64,000 nt of DNA from Gigaspora rosea (Eukaryota > Glomeromycota > Glomeromycetes > Diversisporales > Gigasporaceae). Location: contig QKWP01000006.1 of NCBI GenBank assembly GCA_003550325.1, positions 834,465 to 898,464 of the forward strand, in the 5' to 3' direction. The notes beneath the pieces are model-generated. The model saw only the letters and a program-made list of their open reading frames with translations. It had not been told where the DNA came from and ran no database searches. The first letter of the stretch is position 1, and each line of letters opens with the position of its first letter. Of this stretch, positions 1-13,606 are shown one piece after another. The translations under genes were made by a program, and so were the position numbers.

Positions 1-1304
1 TTACAAAACTCTCACAAATGCACTACTCATCAAGAATAGTACTCTCAAGGCAATTGCCTCTATGAACAGAAAATGTAAAACAAAAAACAAGCAAAAAAAA
101 AGAAAGAAGGGGAAAGAAAGAAAAGAGAAAGAAAAAGTCCAACAAACTTACAAATTACCAGAATCAATACATCACTCTTGAAAAGCCACACAATTCTGAC
201 AATTTTACAACCAGACTGCTTCAGCAGGCAGAAAACCACTGGCTGACAAACATCTTGACTTTGCTTAACTACTTTTTACCTGGTCTATTACAGTGACTCT
301 CAGCACAATAACCACTGCTATTTTTTCAGAAAATTCACTGTTTAGCACCTATAAATATATATATAGTATCACCTATACACTTTTGTACTACTGCTATTAT
401 CAAACCCAAAAAAAATATATGCTTTCCTTAATTTCTAACTACCATTAAGCTTGAAATCCTTCATAAACACTCATCCTGCATAACTCAAGTAGTGTTCAAG
501 CTAAACCACACATGCTTGTTATCGCTCACCCAATTCTAAGTACTATGCTAGCCACTCTAGTATGAACAGATTTACCAATCAGATTTCTTATAAATTGACT
601 TTCTATAAAACAGTCTACTGCGCACTAATAAAATGATTTTTTGAAATTTGAAAAGTTCTATTTCAGCAATATCTTGAACTTTTATTACTAAAATTTTTTA
701 AAAATTTGATGTTTTAATTAGTGTATAATGATCTTTCATGGTTTTACTGGAGTAGATAGTAGGCCTACTTGCTCATGCAATACAGTGAGCAAATGCCAGA
801 GTTTACAAACATGTCATTGGTTAGAAGTTGTGCCACCAAATGGCATGAGCATTTCTTGTAGAAATAATAACATGTTAATGATCAGATTTGACAATAATCA
901 CATAAAAAACTGTTCTGCCTTTGAATCATAAAAATATCAAAATTTTTCTCAAAAAACCATATCTGTGTATTAATGATTACTCTTCAATTGTAACAATAAC
1001 TTTGTTTTCAACAAATGCCTAACAAGTTCAATTTTTAAAGATCTAAAAATTTGCAAACTTTGAATGTTGAAACTTTGTTCAATACATACAGAACATTGGG
1101 TGATAATTTTTTAACAAGATCAGAATCTTGGCTGCTCAAGAATATATAATTAATTAATATCCTAAACTTAATCCTAATATTACTAATTATTAACTACAAA
1201 TTGGTTGGTATAAGGATTCCAAACAATATGTATAAAGGTTATATTGGCTTCAATATATATAGAGGGCCAGTAATTGTATTACCTACATTTGGTATTCATA
1301 CTTT

Positions 1305-1480
1305 CTGAAAAATAAAAATTTTTAAACTTCAAGCAAAAATATCTTAATAACTACCTAGCCATTTTTAAAGTAGTTTTTTTTATTTGAATTCTACACTTTA
1401 GTAGAATTCAAATAAAAAAAATTTTATTGAATTTGGTCATGTGGTTATCAAGATATCTTTACTCAAAATCAAAGAAAATT
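1305..1480. repeat. Isolated palindromic unit of the 198 bp family
   Basis: Dyad centred near 1397 on GAATTCTACACTTTAGTAGAATTC-type sequence (TTTGAATTCTAC / GTAGAATTCAAA). Arms reach CAAGCAAAAATATCTTAATAAC on the left and TTATCAAGATATCTTTACTC on the right. It is the same unit that is tandemly arrayed at 59.1-61.2 kb. Confidence 0.8.
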
Positions 1481-1600
1481 CAAAATGTTGTCACATGGAA
1501 AATTCTAGAACATGTTATATAATATACCTATATACATATCCACAAGAATTACTGATTTGCATGTCCATGTCTAAATACTTCAAAACAAAATAGTAATAGC
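1480..1600. repeat. Dispersed repeat shared with 13.74 kb and 14.22 kb
   Basis: AAAATTCTAGAACATG, CCACAAGAATTACT and ACTTCAAAACAAAA occur here in one block and again on either side of the 13781-14220 palindrome. Confidence 0.6.
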
Positions 1601-2579
1601 CTAGTGAATAGTTTGTTATATAGGGCATTACATATTAAAATAGTCCATTTTTACAATTTTTTAAAAATGAGTTTTTATCAAAGTCATATAAATTTTGATA
1701 TGATTGACATTTTTTAATTATAAATAAAAGTCGATTTGCATAATAAAAATTAAGATAATGTTAAAAAAAATTACAAGAGTCTGTGAAGTGCCAACTTATC
1801 ACAAGATTACCCGATAGTCACCTATTGCCTTTAACTAATCAAAATCATAAATTTGATAATTCCAGATTAGTCTGAAAATCAAAACAAATAATTAAACTAG
1901 GACCTTCAAATAATTTATGTGAGATTATATTTAAGCATCATAGTAAAAATTTTGGCATAAATTATAAATATATATTCTACAAAATGTGTAAAAAAACTTA
2001 AAAATCCCTGTTTTGGTTAGTTTTATCTAATTTTTGTATTTTTTAATTTTTGTATTTTACCGATTTTTACAATTTTTTAATTTTGATATTTATTATGCTC
2101 TAGATTTTTCATAAGCAAATTTCAAATATAAGATTTATAAAAATTACTCCCATTAGCATTCTTTTAAATATACCTATTTTGCCATTTAGCTGCTTTCAAA
2201 TATAATCTTTTTCTCCAATACCTACTTTTTAAATATAATCTTTTTTAAAAAACGGCCCTCTATTAGCAATTTTTCAAATATAACATCACATAAATTGTTC
2301 AGGGTCCTATTATTTCAAAATAAAATAAAAGTAAAAATGGGCTGTTTTAATATGTAACACCCCATATGTACAGTATTTAATTAATTGTTAATTATTAGAA
2401 ACATCCAAAGAAACAAATGATATCTAGAATTTATAGAATACTTTCTCTAAATCATGTATATAAAACCTCATTTTTACTTTACTATCTTCTTTAAACCTGC
2501 TCTTAACAAGAAACAATATTTCACTATTTTTATACAGAAAGACTCTCTTTTAAAAATTTCATTCTCATATATAGAATTT

Positions 2580-2655
2580 TATGTTTTTTTTTTTAAGGTG
2601 AGGTTGTGTCTCTAAGTCTTTATTATTAAGTATATGTTTGTATCTATTTTTTTAT
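2580..2655 (-). mobile_element. 3' tail fragment of a tRNA-derived retroposon
   Basis: A T-run (poly(A) on the minus strand) followed by AAGGTGAGGTTGTGTCTC and CTTTATTATTAAGTATATG matches the tail of the full retroposon at 37228-38319. It is 5'-truncated. Confidence 0.6.
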
Positions 2656-2869
2656 TCTCTTATTCTTATATTTATCATTTAATAAACATTGATATAATTG
2701 GAATCATGTGTTGAAAACCCCTATTGTAACCAATTACAAGTTTATGTAACAAAAATATGCATATATATTACACAAAAGCTCATTGCACTAATTTTACAAA
2801 AATAATTTTTGGTTACATGAAACTAATGTTGTGTAACGTTATACAAGTTCTTATTTGGTAACTTTTTTG

Positions 2870-3010
2870 CTTAAACCTAAGTTGGGGTTCATTTGAACCA
2901 AAATTAGATTTATTTGTACCAAAAATCAGGTTTAAATAAATAAAACCAAATTTATTTAACCAAAATTGGGTTCAAATAAATAGTGATAGTTTTATTTTAA
3001 CCAAAATGAT
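2870..3010. repeat. Degenerate AACCAAAATTGGGTT word cluster
   Basis: Five or six copies of words like TTGAACCAAAATTRGGTT separated by AAATAAA. A second cluster lies at 9972-10035. Simple-sequence decay product or part of a spacer repeat. Confidence 0.5.
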
Positions 3011-3089
3011 GTTTACTAGGTTTGTACACGTGCTTTACCATGTGTATCGGGATAAAAAATTTTATAACAGTAGATTATAATACATATAA

Positions 3090-5322
3090 TGCAATTAACT
3101 AATAATGTAAAATGAATAATAAACTTTATGTGAGCTAATCATAGATGCGAAAATTATTATATTAATTTTAGTTAATTAAAAAAATTAAAAAAAATTCAAC
3201 TGACTGACCAAAGTTATTAGATTTCATATAATATAAAACGAAAATCAACAACTTTGTGTGTCTATTCTTAGATATGAATATTATTCTATTAATTTACAAA
3301 AAAAATTAAAAATAAAATAAAATAAAAAAAAGAAAAAAAAATCTAGCTCACCAAAGTTTTCATATTTTATGTAATACATAATGAAAAATCAACAATGTAT
3401 GGTTTAACAATAATTATAAAATGCACCTATTGTGTTGAACACCATAGATAAATTAGATTTGCAAATTCGTATAGCAAAAACAAAAAAATAAACTTTATAA
3501 AACAAAAAATAAATTTTTATTACCTTAGGGTTAGGGTGAGACCTGGGATAGGACAGGAGGCATAGTTTACCAAAATTTAGCAAGAAATTTTTTTTATTAG
3601 AGCCCCAAAGGCGGTTTCATAAGCAAAATTTTAAGTTATGAATGTTTTTTTAAAAAATAAACAAAAAAAAACAAAATTTTAAGTTACACCTAATCTTAAA
3701 TTTTGATTGGCTATTCTAATAGTTTGTGTAACATGGTGTTCAACACCATAGGTGCATTTTAGTAAACCCGATAGTTTAATATTAGATATAAACATTATTC
3801 TATTAATTTGCAGTAAAGCAAAAAAAAAAAGAAAGATAAACAATCGACTGAAGTTTTTAGATTCCATGTAATACAATATGTAAACATTATTCTATTAATT
3901 AAAAAAAAAAACTGACCGATTGATGAAGTTTTCAGATTCTATGTAATGCAAAATGAAAAATCAACTTTACATGGCCTAACCTCAGAAGTAAACATTGTTT
4001 TATTAATTTGTAGTAAGAAAAAAAACAAAAATCTAATGAATTGAAGTTTTCAGATTCTGTATAATGCAAAATGAAAAATCAACTTTGCATGGTCTTATTT
4101 TAGATGTGAATATTATTCTATTAATTTACAATAAATTAAAAAAATAAAAGCAAATGTAAGGGGCATGCTATTTATTATGTGATATTTTTTTACTTAGTAG
4201 CTACCTCTATCCATACATAGTGTGATCATTTTATCTAATTCTGATTGATTAATATAATATAGATGTGATCACTACCTCTGACCATGTATTCATGATAAAA
4301 AGCATGTGATAAATGGCATGCCCCTAACCAAGTTTTCAAATTAACTAACAGACCGACTAAAGTTTTCAAATTTTATATAATGTAAAGCGAAAAATCAACT
4401 TCATGTGGTCTAATTTTAGATGTGAACATTATTCTATTAATTTAAAAAAAAAATCTGACTGACTAACTGGTTTTCAGATTTCATGTAATGTGAAATAAAA
4501 AATAATTTTGTGAGCCTAATCATATATTCTCATAAATAGTTGCCAAAGTGATTCCATACTCACTCTTATATAATAACTAGTTCGATGGGTGGTGCTTAAC
4601 GTTACCTATCTTATTTGTTATTTTTTAATTATGTATTGAACTATATTTCCCAATGTGGTACATACAGTAGTTAAGGTTGAAGTTATAGCGATTTTTACTT
4701 TTAAGCGAAAGAAAAACATTAAAAAAAAAAGTGAACATTTGATTCAAGTTTTCAAAGTTTATGTAATGCAAAACGAAAAAACAACTTCGCATGCCCTACT
4801 ATTATTTTGCAGTATATTTAAAAAGAAAAAAAACCCTCAATCGACTGAAAACGGAAAATCAACATTGTTTAATTTTAACTGTGACCATCATTTTATTAAT
4901 TTACAGTAAATTTATAGTAAAAAAAATGGACTGACTGACCGAGTACTTCAAGTTTTTCAGATTCCATGTGTTACAAATTAAAAATTAACCTTATGTGAAC
5001 ATTATTTTTATTAATTCACAGTAAATTTAAAAAAAAAAATTGACAAATTGAGTAAAGTTTTCAGATTCCTATCTAACGCAAAACAAAAAATTAACTTCAT
5101 GTAGCCTAATATTAGATGCAAACATTATTTTATCAATTTACTGTAAACGAAAAAAAAATAAAAAATAAAAAAAAGAAAAACAAATCTAATGACTGACTGA
5201 AGGTATAACTTCGTGAGGCTAATATTAGATTACTGTAAAAAAAAAATCTGACTGAAAATTTTAATTCCCATGTAATGCAAAATGAAAAATCAACTTCATA
5301 ATATACAATATTAGTTTATAGC

Positions 5323-5420
<98 letters not shown>

Positions 5421-5668
5421 AGATCTGATTGACTAACTGAAGTTATCAGTTCTCATGTAATGGAAAAACGATAAATCAACTTTGTAAGGCCTAATATTAA
5501 ATTATAGCAAATTAAAAAAAAAAAAAAAAAAAAAAAACAGATCTGATTGACTAACTGAAGTTATCAGTTCTCATGTAATGGAAAAACGATAAATCAACTT
5601 TGTAAGGCCTAATATTAAATTATAGCAAATTAAAATAAAAAAACAAAACCTGGTAGGGGCAAAAATTT

Positions 5669-5699
<31 letters not shown>

Positions 5700-7520
5700 C
5701 AGATCTGATTGACTAACTGAAGTTATCAGTTCTCATGTAATGGAAAAACGATAAATCAACTTTGTAAGGCCTAATATTAAATTATAGCAAATTAAAATAA
5801 AAAAAAAAAGAAAACAAATCCAACAGACTGACCGAAGTTATCAGTTCCTATATAATACAAAAACAAAAAATCAACTTCGCGAGGCCTAATTTTAGATTCC
5901 AGCAAATTAAAAGAAAAGAAACGACTGACAAAGTTATTAGTTACCATGTAATGCAAAAATGAAAAATTAACTTTGCGAGGCTTAATATTAGATTACAGTA
6001 ATTTAAAAAAAAAGAACCCAAATCCAACTGACTGAAGTTATCAGTTTCCATGTATATAAAACTGAAAACTCAACTTCGTGAGGCATAATATTTGATTAAG
6101 CAAATTAAAAAAAAAAAAAAAAAACAAATCCGAATGACTAACTGAAGTTATCAGTTTATCTAATTAAAAATGATAAATCAAGTTCAAAAGACCTAATATT
6201 AGATTACAGCAAATTAAAAAAAAACAGAAAACCAAATTTAACTGACTGACCAAAATTATCTGTTCCCATTTCATGTATTGCAAAAATGAAAAATCAACTT
6301 CGCAAGTTCTAATATTAGATTACAGTATATTAAAAAAAAAAAAAGAAAAAGAAACAACTAACCAAAGTTATCAGGTACCATGTAATGCAAAAACAAAAAA
6401 TCAACTTTGCGAGGCCTAATATTATTAGATTATAGTAATTAAAAAAAAACCAAAAAAAGAAAAACAAATCTGACCTACTGACCAAAGTTATCAGTTTCTG
6501 TGTAATACAAAACTGAAAAATCCATTTCACGCACGATACCTAATATTATATTATAGCAAATTAAAAAAAAAAAGAAAACAAATTCGACTGACTGACCAAG
6601 CTTATTAGTTCCAAAGTAATGCAAAAACGATAAATTAACTTTGTGAGGCCTAATATTAGATTACAGCAAATTAAAAAAAAAGAAAAAAGGAAACCAAATA
6701 CGACCAACTGACTGAAGTTATCAGTTCCCATTTAATGCAAAAATAAAAATAAATTTCGTGAGATCTAATATTAGATTATAGTAAAATAAAAAAAAAGAAA
6801 CGAATGATCAAAGTTATCAGGTTACCATATAATGCAAAAATGAAAAATCAACTTTGCGAGGCCTAATATTAGAATATAATAAATTAATAAATTAATTTAA
6901 AAAAAGAAAAAAAAGAAAACCAAATCTGACCGACTGAACGAAGTTATCAGTTCCCATGTAATGCAAAACCGAAAATCAACTTCGCAAGGCTTAATATTAG
7001 ATTACAGTAAATTAAAAACAAATCTGACTGACTTACCAAAGTTATCAGTTCCCATGTAATTCAAAACTGAAAAATCAACTTCATGATGCCTAATATTAGA
7101 TTACAGCACTGCAAATTAAAAAAAATTAAAATAATCTGACTGATTGACCAAAGTTATCAGTTCCTATATAATGCAAAACGAAAAATCAACTTTGCGAGGC
7201 CTAATATTAGATTGCAGCAAATTAAAAAAAAAAAAAAAAAAACAAATCCGACTGACTGACTGGAGTTATTAGTTCCTATTGAACATAAGATTATACTGTA
7301 GTAAATTAAAAAAAAAGATAGAAACTAAATCCAACTGGCTGACCAAAGTTTTTAGTTCTCACGTAATGCAAACAAAAGTCAACGAGGCCTAATATTAGAT
7401 GCGAATATTATTCTATTAATTTACAGTACAGTAAATTAAAAAAATTTGACTGACTAACAGATTCCATTTAACGCAAAAACGAAAAATCAACTTTGTGTGG
7501 ACTAAAACAATTAAAAGTGT
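3090..7520. repeat. Satellite A, about 30 monomers of about 112 bp
   Basis: The monomer consensus contains CTGACTGACC, AAGTTATCAGTTCCCATG, TAATGCAAAAACGAAAAATC, AACTTCGCGAGGCCTAATAT and TAGATTACAGCAAATTAAA, and ends in an A-tract of 6 to 20. The 18 monomers between 5440 and 7345 average 112 bp. Units in 3.1-5.2 kb are more diverged and carry GATGTGAACATTATTCTATT in place of the latter part. Three units (5420-5512, 5538-5633, 5700-5795) are essentially identical, so local amplification is recent. Confidence 0.9.
5328..5419 (+). repeat. 92-base uninterrupted poly(A)
   Basis: The A-tract of one satellite monomer is expanded to 92 consecutive A. Length may be affected by assembly. Confidence 0.9.
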
Positions 7521-7539
7521 ATTCTTCGCTATAATAATT

Positions 7540-9968
7540 TATTATTTACAAAAATATGTTTTAAATAGGATGACTAAAAATTTTCCTACAAATTCGATTA
7601 TGTTTTTAGATGCAGCAATAAAAACAACACAAAATTAAATTATATAGATAAAATTGGAAGTTTGTCGTCATTATTGCAGTATTAACTATATGTAATCCCA
7701 CACAACGGTTACGTTTTCCGAAGTTGACCCAATAATAGTAAGCTTGGCTGTCATCACTATTAACACAATGAATGTATGAAAAAATAAGGTTTCCCACACA
7801 TTACGGTCAAATTTATTTTAGGGGTATAGATTACATCAGAATAACATAAGTGCACATATCACGAGATATCCAATCAAATTAAATAAAAGACCAATCAGCA
7901 TGCAGGGCAGATCATCTGATTTCTTTATTGTAGTTTCTAAAAAAAGTTTGCCGGATAACTAATAATAATAACTAAAAAAACTAAATAACCAAAAAAAACT
8001 AAATAAACTAAATAATAACTAAAAAAACTAAATAACCAAAAAAACTAAATAAACTAAATAAATAACTAATAACAATAATAAAAAAAAAAATCTGACGGTT
8101 TTCGGATTCCATGTAAAGCAAAATGAAAAACTAACTTTGCGTAGCATAGGCTAACAAAATTTTCCCACAATATGATCACGGTTTGGATTCAACAAATAAA
8201 AACATTAAAGTATACAAATCCAAAATTAAATAATATGCGTAATGTAGATAGATAAATTGGTAAGTTTAACATCTGTTATTCTTAACTGTTGTAAAAATAA
8301 GTTCACACCGGTCACGTTTTCTGAAGATGACCAATTAAAAATACTAAACGTAACCTTAGCCTGTCATCACCATTAACACATCAATATAATAAATCATATG
8401 CAAAAATAAGATTTCCTACACTATTTAAACATAAGCTTAGCCCATAGTCACTATTATCACGCACTGACCAATTAAACGGACAAATTTGTTTTAGTTGTAT
8501 AGATTACATCAGAATGTCATAATATGCACGTGCCCTGAGTTATCCAATCAAATTACGAATAAAGGACCAATCAGCATGCAGAATGAATGTAAAATTTCTT
8601 TATTGTAGTTTCTAAACAAATATTGAGTATGCAGCAAAAAAAATATAAAAGTATACAAACCTCAAATTAAACCATACCATGTACGTACGTAGATAGATAA
8701 AATTGGTAAGCTCACTCTGTTATAAATTGTACATATGCACGTATGTAGAAATAAGTTTTCTCACAAACCAGTTACTTTTCTGAAGATGACCAATTAAAAA
8801 ATATTTAATGTAAGCTTAATCATCGTCACTATTAATGCATATAAAAATAAGTTTTCCCATACAATGATCACGTTTTCTGAAGATAACCAATTAAAAATAT
8901 TTAAACGTAAGCTTAATTGTCATCGCAATTAATACAATCGTATGTAAAAATAAGTATTTCCACACAATGGTCACATTTTCTTAAGATGACCAATTAAAAA
9001 TATTTAATGTAAGCCTAACTCATCATCACTATTAATACATCAAATCAAAAATGTTTAAATGAACGAATTTGTTTTAGGATGTAGATTACATCGAAATAAC
9101 ATAATACACAGTGATCCGAGTTGTTCAATCAAAAGAATAAATACCTGATTAGAGTTATCATTTAGTAGTATTTTAGGCATGTAAATCTGTAGATTACATT
9201 AGAATGTCATAATGTGCACATGTTCTGAGTTATCCAATCAAAAGACAAATTGCTGATTACAGTTGTAAGTTTACTCTGTTATTATTATAAATTATTATAA
9301 ATTGTACATATGTACGTATGTAAAAATAAGCTTTCCTACAAACCAGTTACTTTTGTAAAGATGACCAATTAAAAAATATTTAATATAAACTTAATCGTCG
9401 TCACTATTAACGCAATCGCATATAAAAATAAGTTTTTCTATACAATGGTCATGTTTTCTGAAGATGACCAATTAAAAATATTTAAATGTAAACTTAATCG
9501 TCATTACTATTAACACAATTGCATGTAAAAATAAGTTTTCCCACACAATGGATATGTTTTCTTAAAATAACCAATTAAAAATATTTAATGTAAGCTTAAC
9601 TCGTCATTACTATTAACACACCAAAATCAAAAATGTTTAAATGGTCGAATTTGTTTTAGAGTATAGATTACATCGAAATGACATAATATGCTTGTGTTCT
9701 GAGTTATTCAATCAAAAAAATAAATGCCTGATTACAGTTATCATTTAGTAGTATTTTTTAGGTGTAGATCTGTAGATTACATCAGAATATCATAATGTGC
9801 ACATGTTCTGAGTTATCCAATCAAAAGACAAATTGCCAGATTACGGTTGTCATTTAGTATTATAAAATTTTTAGGTGTAGAACTGTAAATTATATCAGAA
9901 TATCATAATGTGCACATGTTCTGAGTTATCCAATCAAAAGACAAACTGCCGAATTATAGTTGTCATTT
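7540..9968. repeat. Satellite B, composite of two alternating units
   Basis: Unit 1 (about 95-100 bp; for example 8840-8930, 9415-9510) contains AAAAATAAGTTTTCCCACAC, TGGTCACGTTTTCTGAAGAT, GACCAATTAAAAATATTTAA and GTAAGCTTAA. Unit 2 (about 85 bp; for example 9170-9250, 9765-9840) contains TGTAGATTACATCAGAAT, CATAATGTGCACATG and TTCTGAGTTATCCAATCAAA. They alternate in blocks. A short minisatellite (AACTAAATAACCAAAAAAAC words) lies at 7955-8070. Confidence 0.85.
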
Positions 9969-10560
9969 AGTATTATAAGATTTGAACCAAGATCAGGTTT
10001 ATTTAAACCAATATTGGGTTTATTTTGAACCAATATTGGGTTTATAATAATATGTTTCCAAAAATAAGCAACTATCTCTTATTTTTTTAAAGAAATTGTT
10101 AGCAGTTCCTATATATAAAAGCCTAATTTTACTAGGTAAACTTTAAAAAGTGCCATTAAGTAAAGTTGTTCAAAACATCAAAATAAACTACAATAAAAAT
10201 TTAGTAGCATTTGAACAAATTTTATTAGTATATTTTTTAGTTTTTCAAAAAATTCATTAATCTAAAAATAAGCTATTTCTATAGTTTTTTAGTGTAGCTT
10301 TTTGGCCAAAAAGTGTAGCTTATTTTTGAAAAGAATTTATAGTTTAAAATATTTGGAATCCTTTATAGTGCTCAATTATCATTGTTAATTTCATTCCAAA
10401 TCTGGAAATAATTATCTAACAATTAAAATTAAAAGACAGACAATAAAAATAATTTTCAAATTCAATAAAACTAAATAGAAACATTAATTTTATTATTAAA
10501 ATAAATCATTTTTAAATAAAATATGGTATATTGTATAAAAATATATAAAATAACTTATTT

Positions 10561-10862
10561 TTTTTATTTTTTTTTTTAGGTGAGGCCTTGCTTATATCTT
10601 TATTGGGTAATTTATATAAGTAGTTACATATAGTATATAAAAACTTAAATTGTACAAGGACAAATACATATAAATTACATGCAAAAATAGAAGCTCAAAC
10701 TAGTTTATTTGCGCCCTAAACCTACTAGAGTAGTCAAGACTCGTCTAGATTTGGATAGTTAAAATATTGTTTGTAGGTGTACTGTATTTGATCCACATTA
10801 TGGACCAAATGCTAATTTTGCGAAGGGCTTGGCCTATTGGTGGGCAGTTGTTAGAGTCAGAG
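10561..10862 (-). mobile_element. 5'-truncated retroposon copy with target duplication
   Basis: Minus-strand copy ending in poly(A) (T-run at 10561-10577) next to AGGTGAGGCCTTGC, related to the tail at 37241. Flanking repeats AAAATAACTTATTT (from 10547) and AAAATACTTATTT (10863-10875) look like a target-site duplication with one indel. Confidence 0.6.
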
Positions 10863-10879
10863 AAAATACTTATTTTAAA

Positions 10880-11800
10880 TATATTAATTACTATTTAATT
10901 ATAAATAATAAAATTTGCATCTATTTTAGCAATAACATTTATAAACTTTTATTAACTATATTTAATAATATTTATTTATTAAATTAATTTATACAGAATA
11001 ATACTTGGTTCTGGAGCAAAGTGAAGGGTTATATGCTAGCATTAATTAATAAAATTATAATTGATCATTATATAAGAACAATCACTATCAACTTTAATAA
11101 ATTACTTGCTAAAAGAATTCTGATCTTTGTGTATCTTCATATATACTAGAGTCATTATCTCTTACATTAAAAGCTAATCCATCTCTTACAACTTTGTTAA
11201 ATAACAAGCATATTAACTACTGTATTAACTTGCTAAATCACAAACTTATAGTATACTCCATATAGATAAACTCATCTCTTGAATTATTTTAGAGATATAA
11301 TTTCAAGTGTGACAATTTGTAATGACTATGAAATATAGCTCAATTGATATAATAGCATGTGAAAGACAAATTTGATTATTTTATTTAAAAATTGTACAAG
11401 TTACAAATTACAATGAAAAACAAATAAATCAATCATTGTTAATATATAATATACAAAAAAAATTGTATAAGATAGAGCTCAACTACTCAGAATAATTTTT
11501 ATAAAAGAATTCAAAAAAGAAGAATAATTAAATTAGTAAGAATTAAGGAATTATTGTAAAAGAAGCTATACTTATTTATATCAAATTGTTGAATCTAGAA
11601 GAACCTCTTGATAAGAGCCAAAGTATCTGTTGGTATTGCCAATTAAAAAAAAATACAAAGAAGAAGTAAATAATGAATAAGTACATAAAATAAAATGTAC
11701 AGAACATATTAGCTGCCAATAGTCAACTAACTATGAAAAAAAGTCAAAACTCTAACAATTATATCACAACTACAACAAAATTCTTAATGAAATAAACAAA
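10880..11800. other. AT-rich spacer, nothing recognised
   Basis: No open frame above 60 codons, no repeat with an obvious partner and no RNA gene seen. Confidence 0.5.
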
Positions 11801-12309
11801 GACTTCAAAAAGAGTTTAGGTGCTTCTATTGTAGTATAAAATATATAATATGATCCTGGAATAGGCTGCCAGATAATTTGGGTCCAGTAAAGAATACCCA
11901 ATCAATGAAAGATATTGAAGATAATACACCTATAAAAGAAGAATATCGATTGTTTATCAAATTGAAATAAAATTATAAAGTTGAAAAAAATATACTAACT
12001 AATGTTCAAGAATTGCAGTTAAAGGAAACAAAACTTATGATCTGATTACACAAAAATTATACTGTCAAGATAAAATTGGTATAGAGAAAGCCTATAAAAA
12101 TTGGAAGAAGAAAATTAGAAATTTTAAGGCAAAATGACTATAATTTAAAAAAAATTTAAGTATAAAGAAGCCATAATTGAAACAGCTATTAAGATGAATC
12201 ATACTAAAGAAATCCAAGTTAAAAAAGATGAATATGAAGCATTCAAGAGTTATAAAGGCCTACTGAACAGACAAAGAAAACTAAGTTAAAGATAAAATCA
12301 AAGCATTTG

Positions 12310-12373
12310 AGGTGGAGTCAATGGAAATGGGACAAATTTATTAGATAGATTTGTCTCATTTCTATTGACTTCA
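12310..12373. repeat. Hairpin, about 27 bp arms
   Basis: GTGGAGTCAATGGAAATGGG and its near-complement CTCATTTCTATTGACTTCAC face each other across a loop of roughly ten bases. It lies 26 bp upstream of the MITE. Function unknown. Confidence 0.6.
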
Positions 12374-12398
12374 CACTATTTTCCTACTGCCTAAAATA

Positions 12399-12690
12399 GG
12401 GGATGGCTAAAGCCATGTACCCACGTGATTTTTTGAAATTTTAGTTAAAATTCGTATTAGAGTCTGTTTAGCATTAGGGTCAGAGTTAGGATTAGGACCA
12501 ATATAGGTAAAATTACCTCCCGACATTTTTTATTAATGGCCCAAGATAGGTTTAGAATGCCGTTTTTATGTTCTTGCATTTTTTTTGTTTTTTGACTTCT
12601 TCGGGCTGATTCGTATAAACAAAATTTCGTGACTCTGTTTGGTTAATTTACATGAAAATGTCACGTGGGTACATGGCTTTAGACAACCCC
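12399..12690. mobile_element. hAT-type MITE, 292 bp, with 8 bp target duplication
   Basis: Terminal inverted repeats start GGGGATGGCTAAAGCC and GGGGTTGTCTAAAGCC and run about 30 bp to CCCACGTGA. Perfect 8 bp direct repeats, CTAAAATA, flank it at 12391-12398 and 12691-12698. An 8 bp duplication fits the hAT superfamily. It sits inside the decayed retroelement and is therefore younger than it. Confidence 0.85.
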
Positions 12691-13254
12691 CTAAAATACA
12701 CAGAGATAAATCATATTAATAAAACAATCGAATGCTACTTCAAAAATAAAATTAGTATCAAAGCTAATATAGAACCTGATATTACTAATGATTTAGAACA
12801 TACTATGAGTCCAAAAGAAAGTATTAAAATATTAAAAAGGGCGACTAAAAGATTTAACAAAAAAGATCAAAATAATAGAAAGAATTTAACAAACTATTTT
12901 TAATCCCAAATATAAAATCTGAATAAAAAAGATGAACAAGCTTAAATTAAATACTTCTATGAGCCAAAGAATTCTAAAAGGTGGTTATAACTAATAAGAA
13001 AGTTAATCTTCATAATGTTAAAACTCTAGAAAAATACAAAAGCCAACTAATTTTATCACTACAAAATTTAAAAAGTGAATCTCAAAGTTAAAGACAACAA
13101 ATAGTATTAAAACTAAAGAAAAGGTATACAAATACAGATCTAAAAATGAGAAAAAACGATAGTTAGAAATGTTTCTTAAAAAGACTACTATAATATTCCA
13201 TAAAATTATCTGCTACTTATTGATACAAGGATTATATACTCAAATCTTTGACCC

Positions 13255-13606
13255 TAGTGGATATTTATTAGAAAAGAAAAACCTATCTATTAATAGAAAA
13301 ATTGCCAATAAGAATACTAAAAAGATACAAAAGAGACAAAAATTCTACTAGAATAAAAAACTTAAAAAAGTGATTCAAAATATTTCAGAAAGGAGATAAA
13401 GTTTTACTTTTTAACGCCACTCAAGTTAGAAGACATACCAGAAATTTACTATAATGAATTGGTCCCTTAATTGTACATAATCATGTTGCACAAGATAAGT
13501 ACAGATTATGTACACTAGATAATCACATTCTAGATATTCACAAAATGCATGGTTTCTCAAATAATTATACCAAGAAAGAAATAGTTAAAATTTACCAATA
13601 CAAATA
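13255..13606 (+). pseudogene. Ty3/Gypsy integrase C-terminal domain remnant
   Basis: Frames across this stretch give K-I-Q-K-R-Q-K-F-Y, K-K-L-K-K-V-I-Q, then F-R-K-G-D-K-V-L-L-F-N-A-T-Q, G-P-L-I-V-H and D-K-Y-R-L-C-T-L-D-N-H-I-L-D. This is the usual layout of the Ty3/Gypsy integrase C-terminal module (K-G-D-K-V-L followed by the GPY/F block and a Y-x-L-R-T-L-D strand). Two adjacent stops (13456-13461) and one frame change break it. No protease, reverse transcriptase or RNase H could be recognised upstream. Confidence 0.6.

Larger units (their letters stand above)
11800..13254 (+). pseudogene. Probable upstream remains of the same retroelement
   Basis: Short lysine- and asparagine-rich open pieces lead into the integrase remnant: W-N-R-L-P-D-N-L-G-P-V-K (about 11850), K-M-N-H-T-K-E-I-Q-V-K-K-D-E-Y-E-A (about 12190-12240), and an 83-codon frame at 12652-12903 whose first 13 codons lie in an inserted MITE. 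I cannot name any domain. Assignment to the Gypsy element is by position and strand only. Confidence 0.3.
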
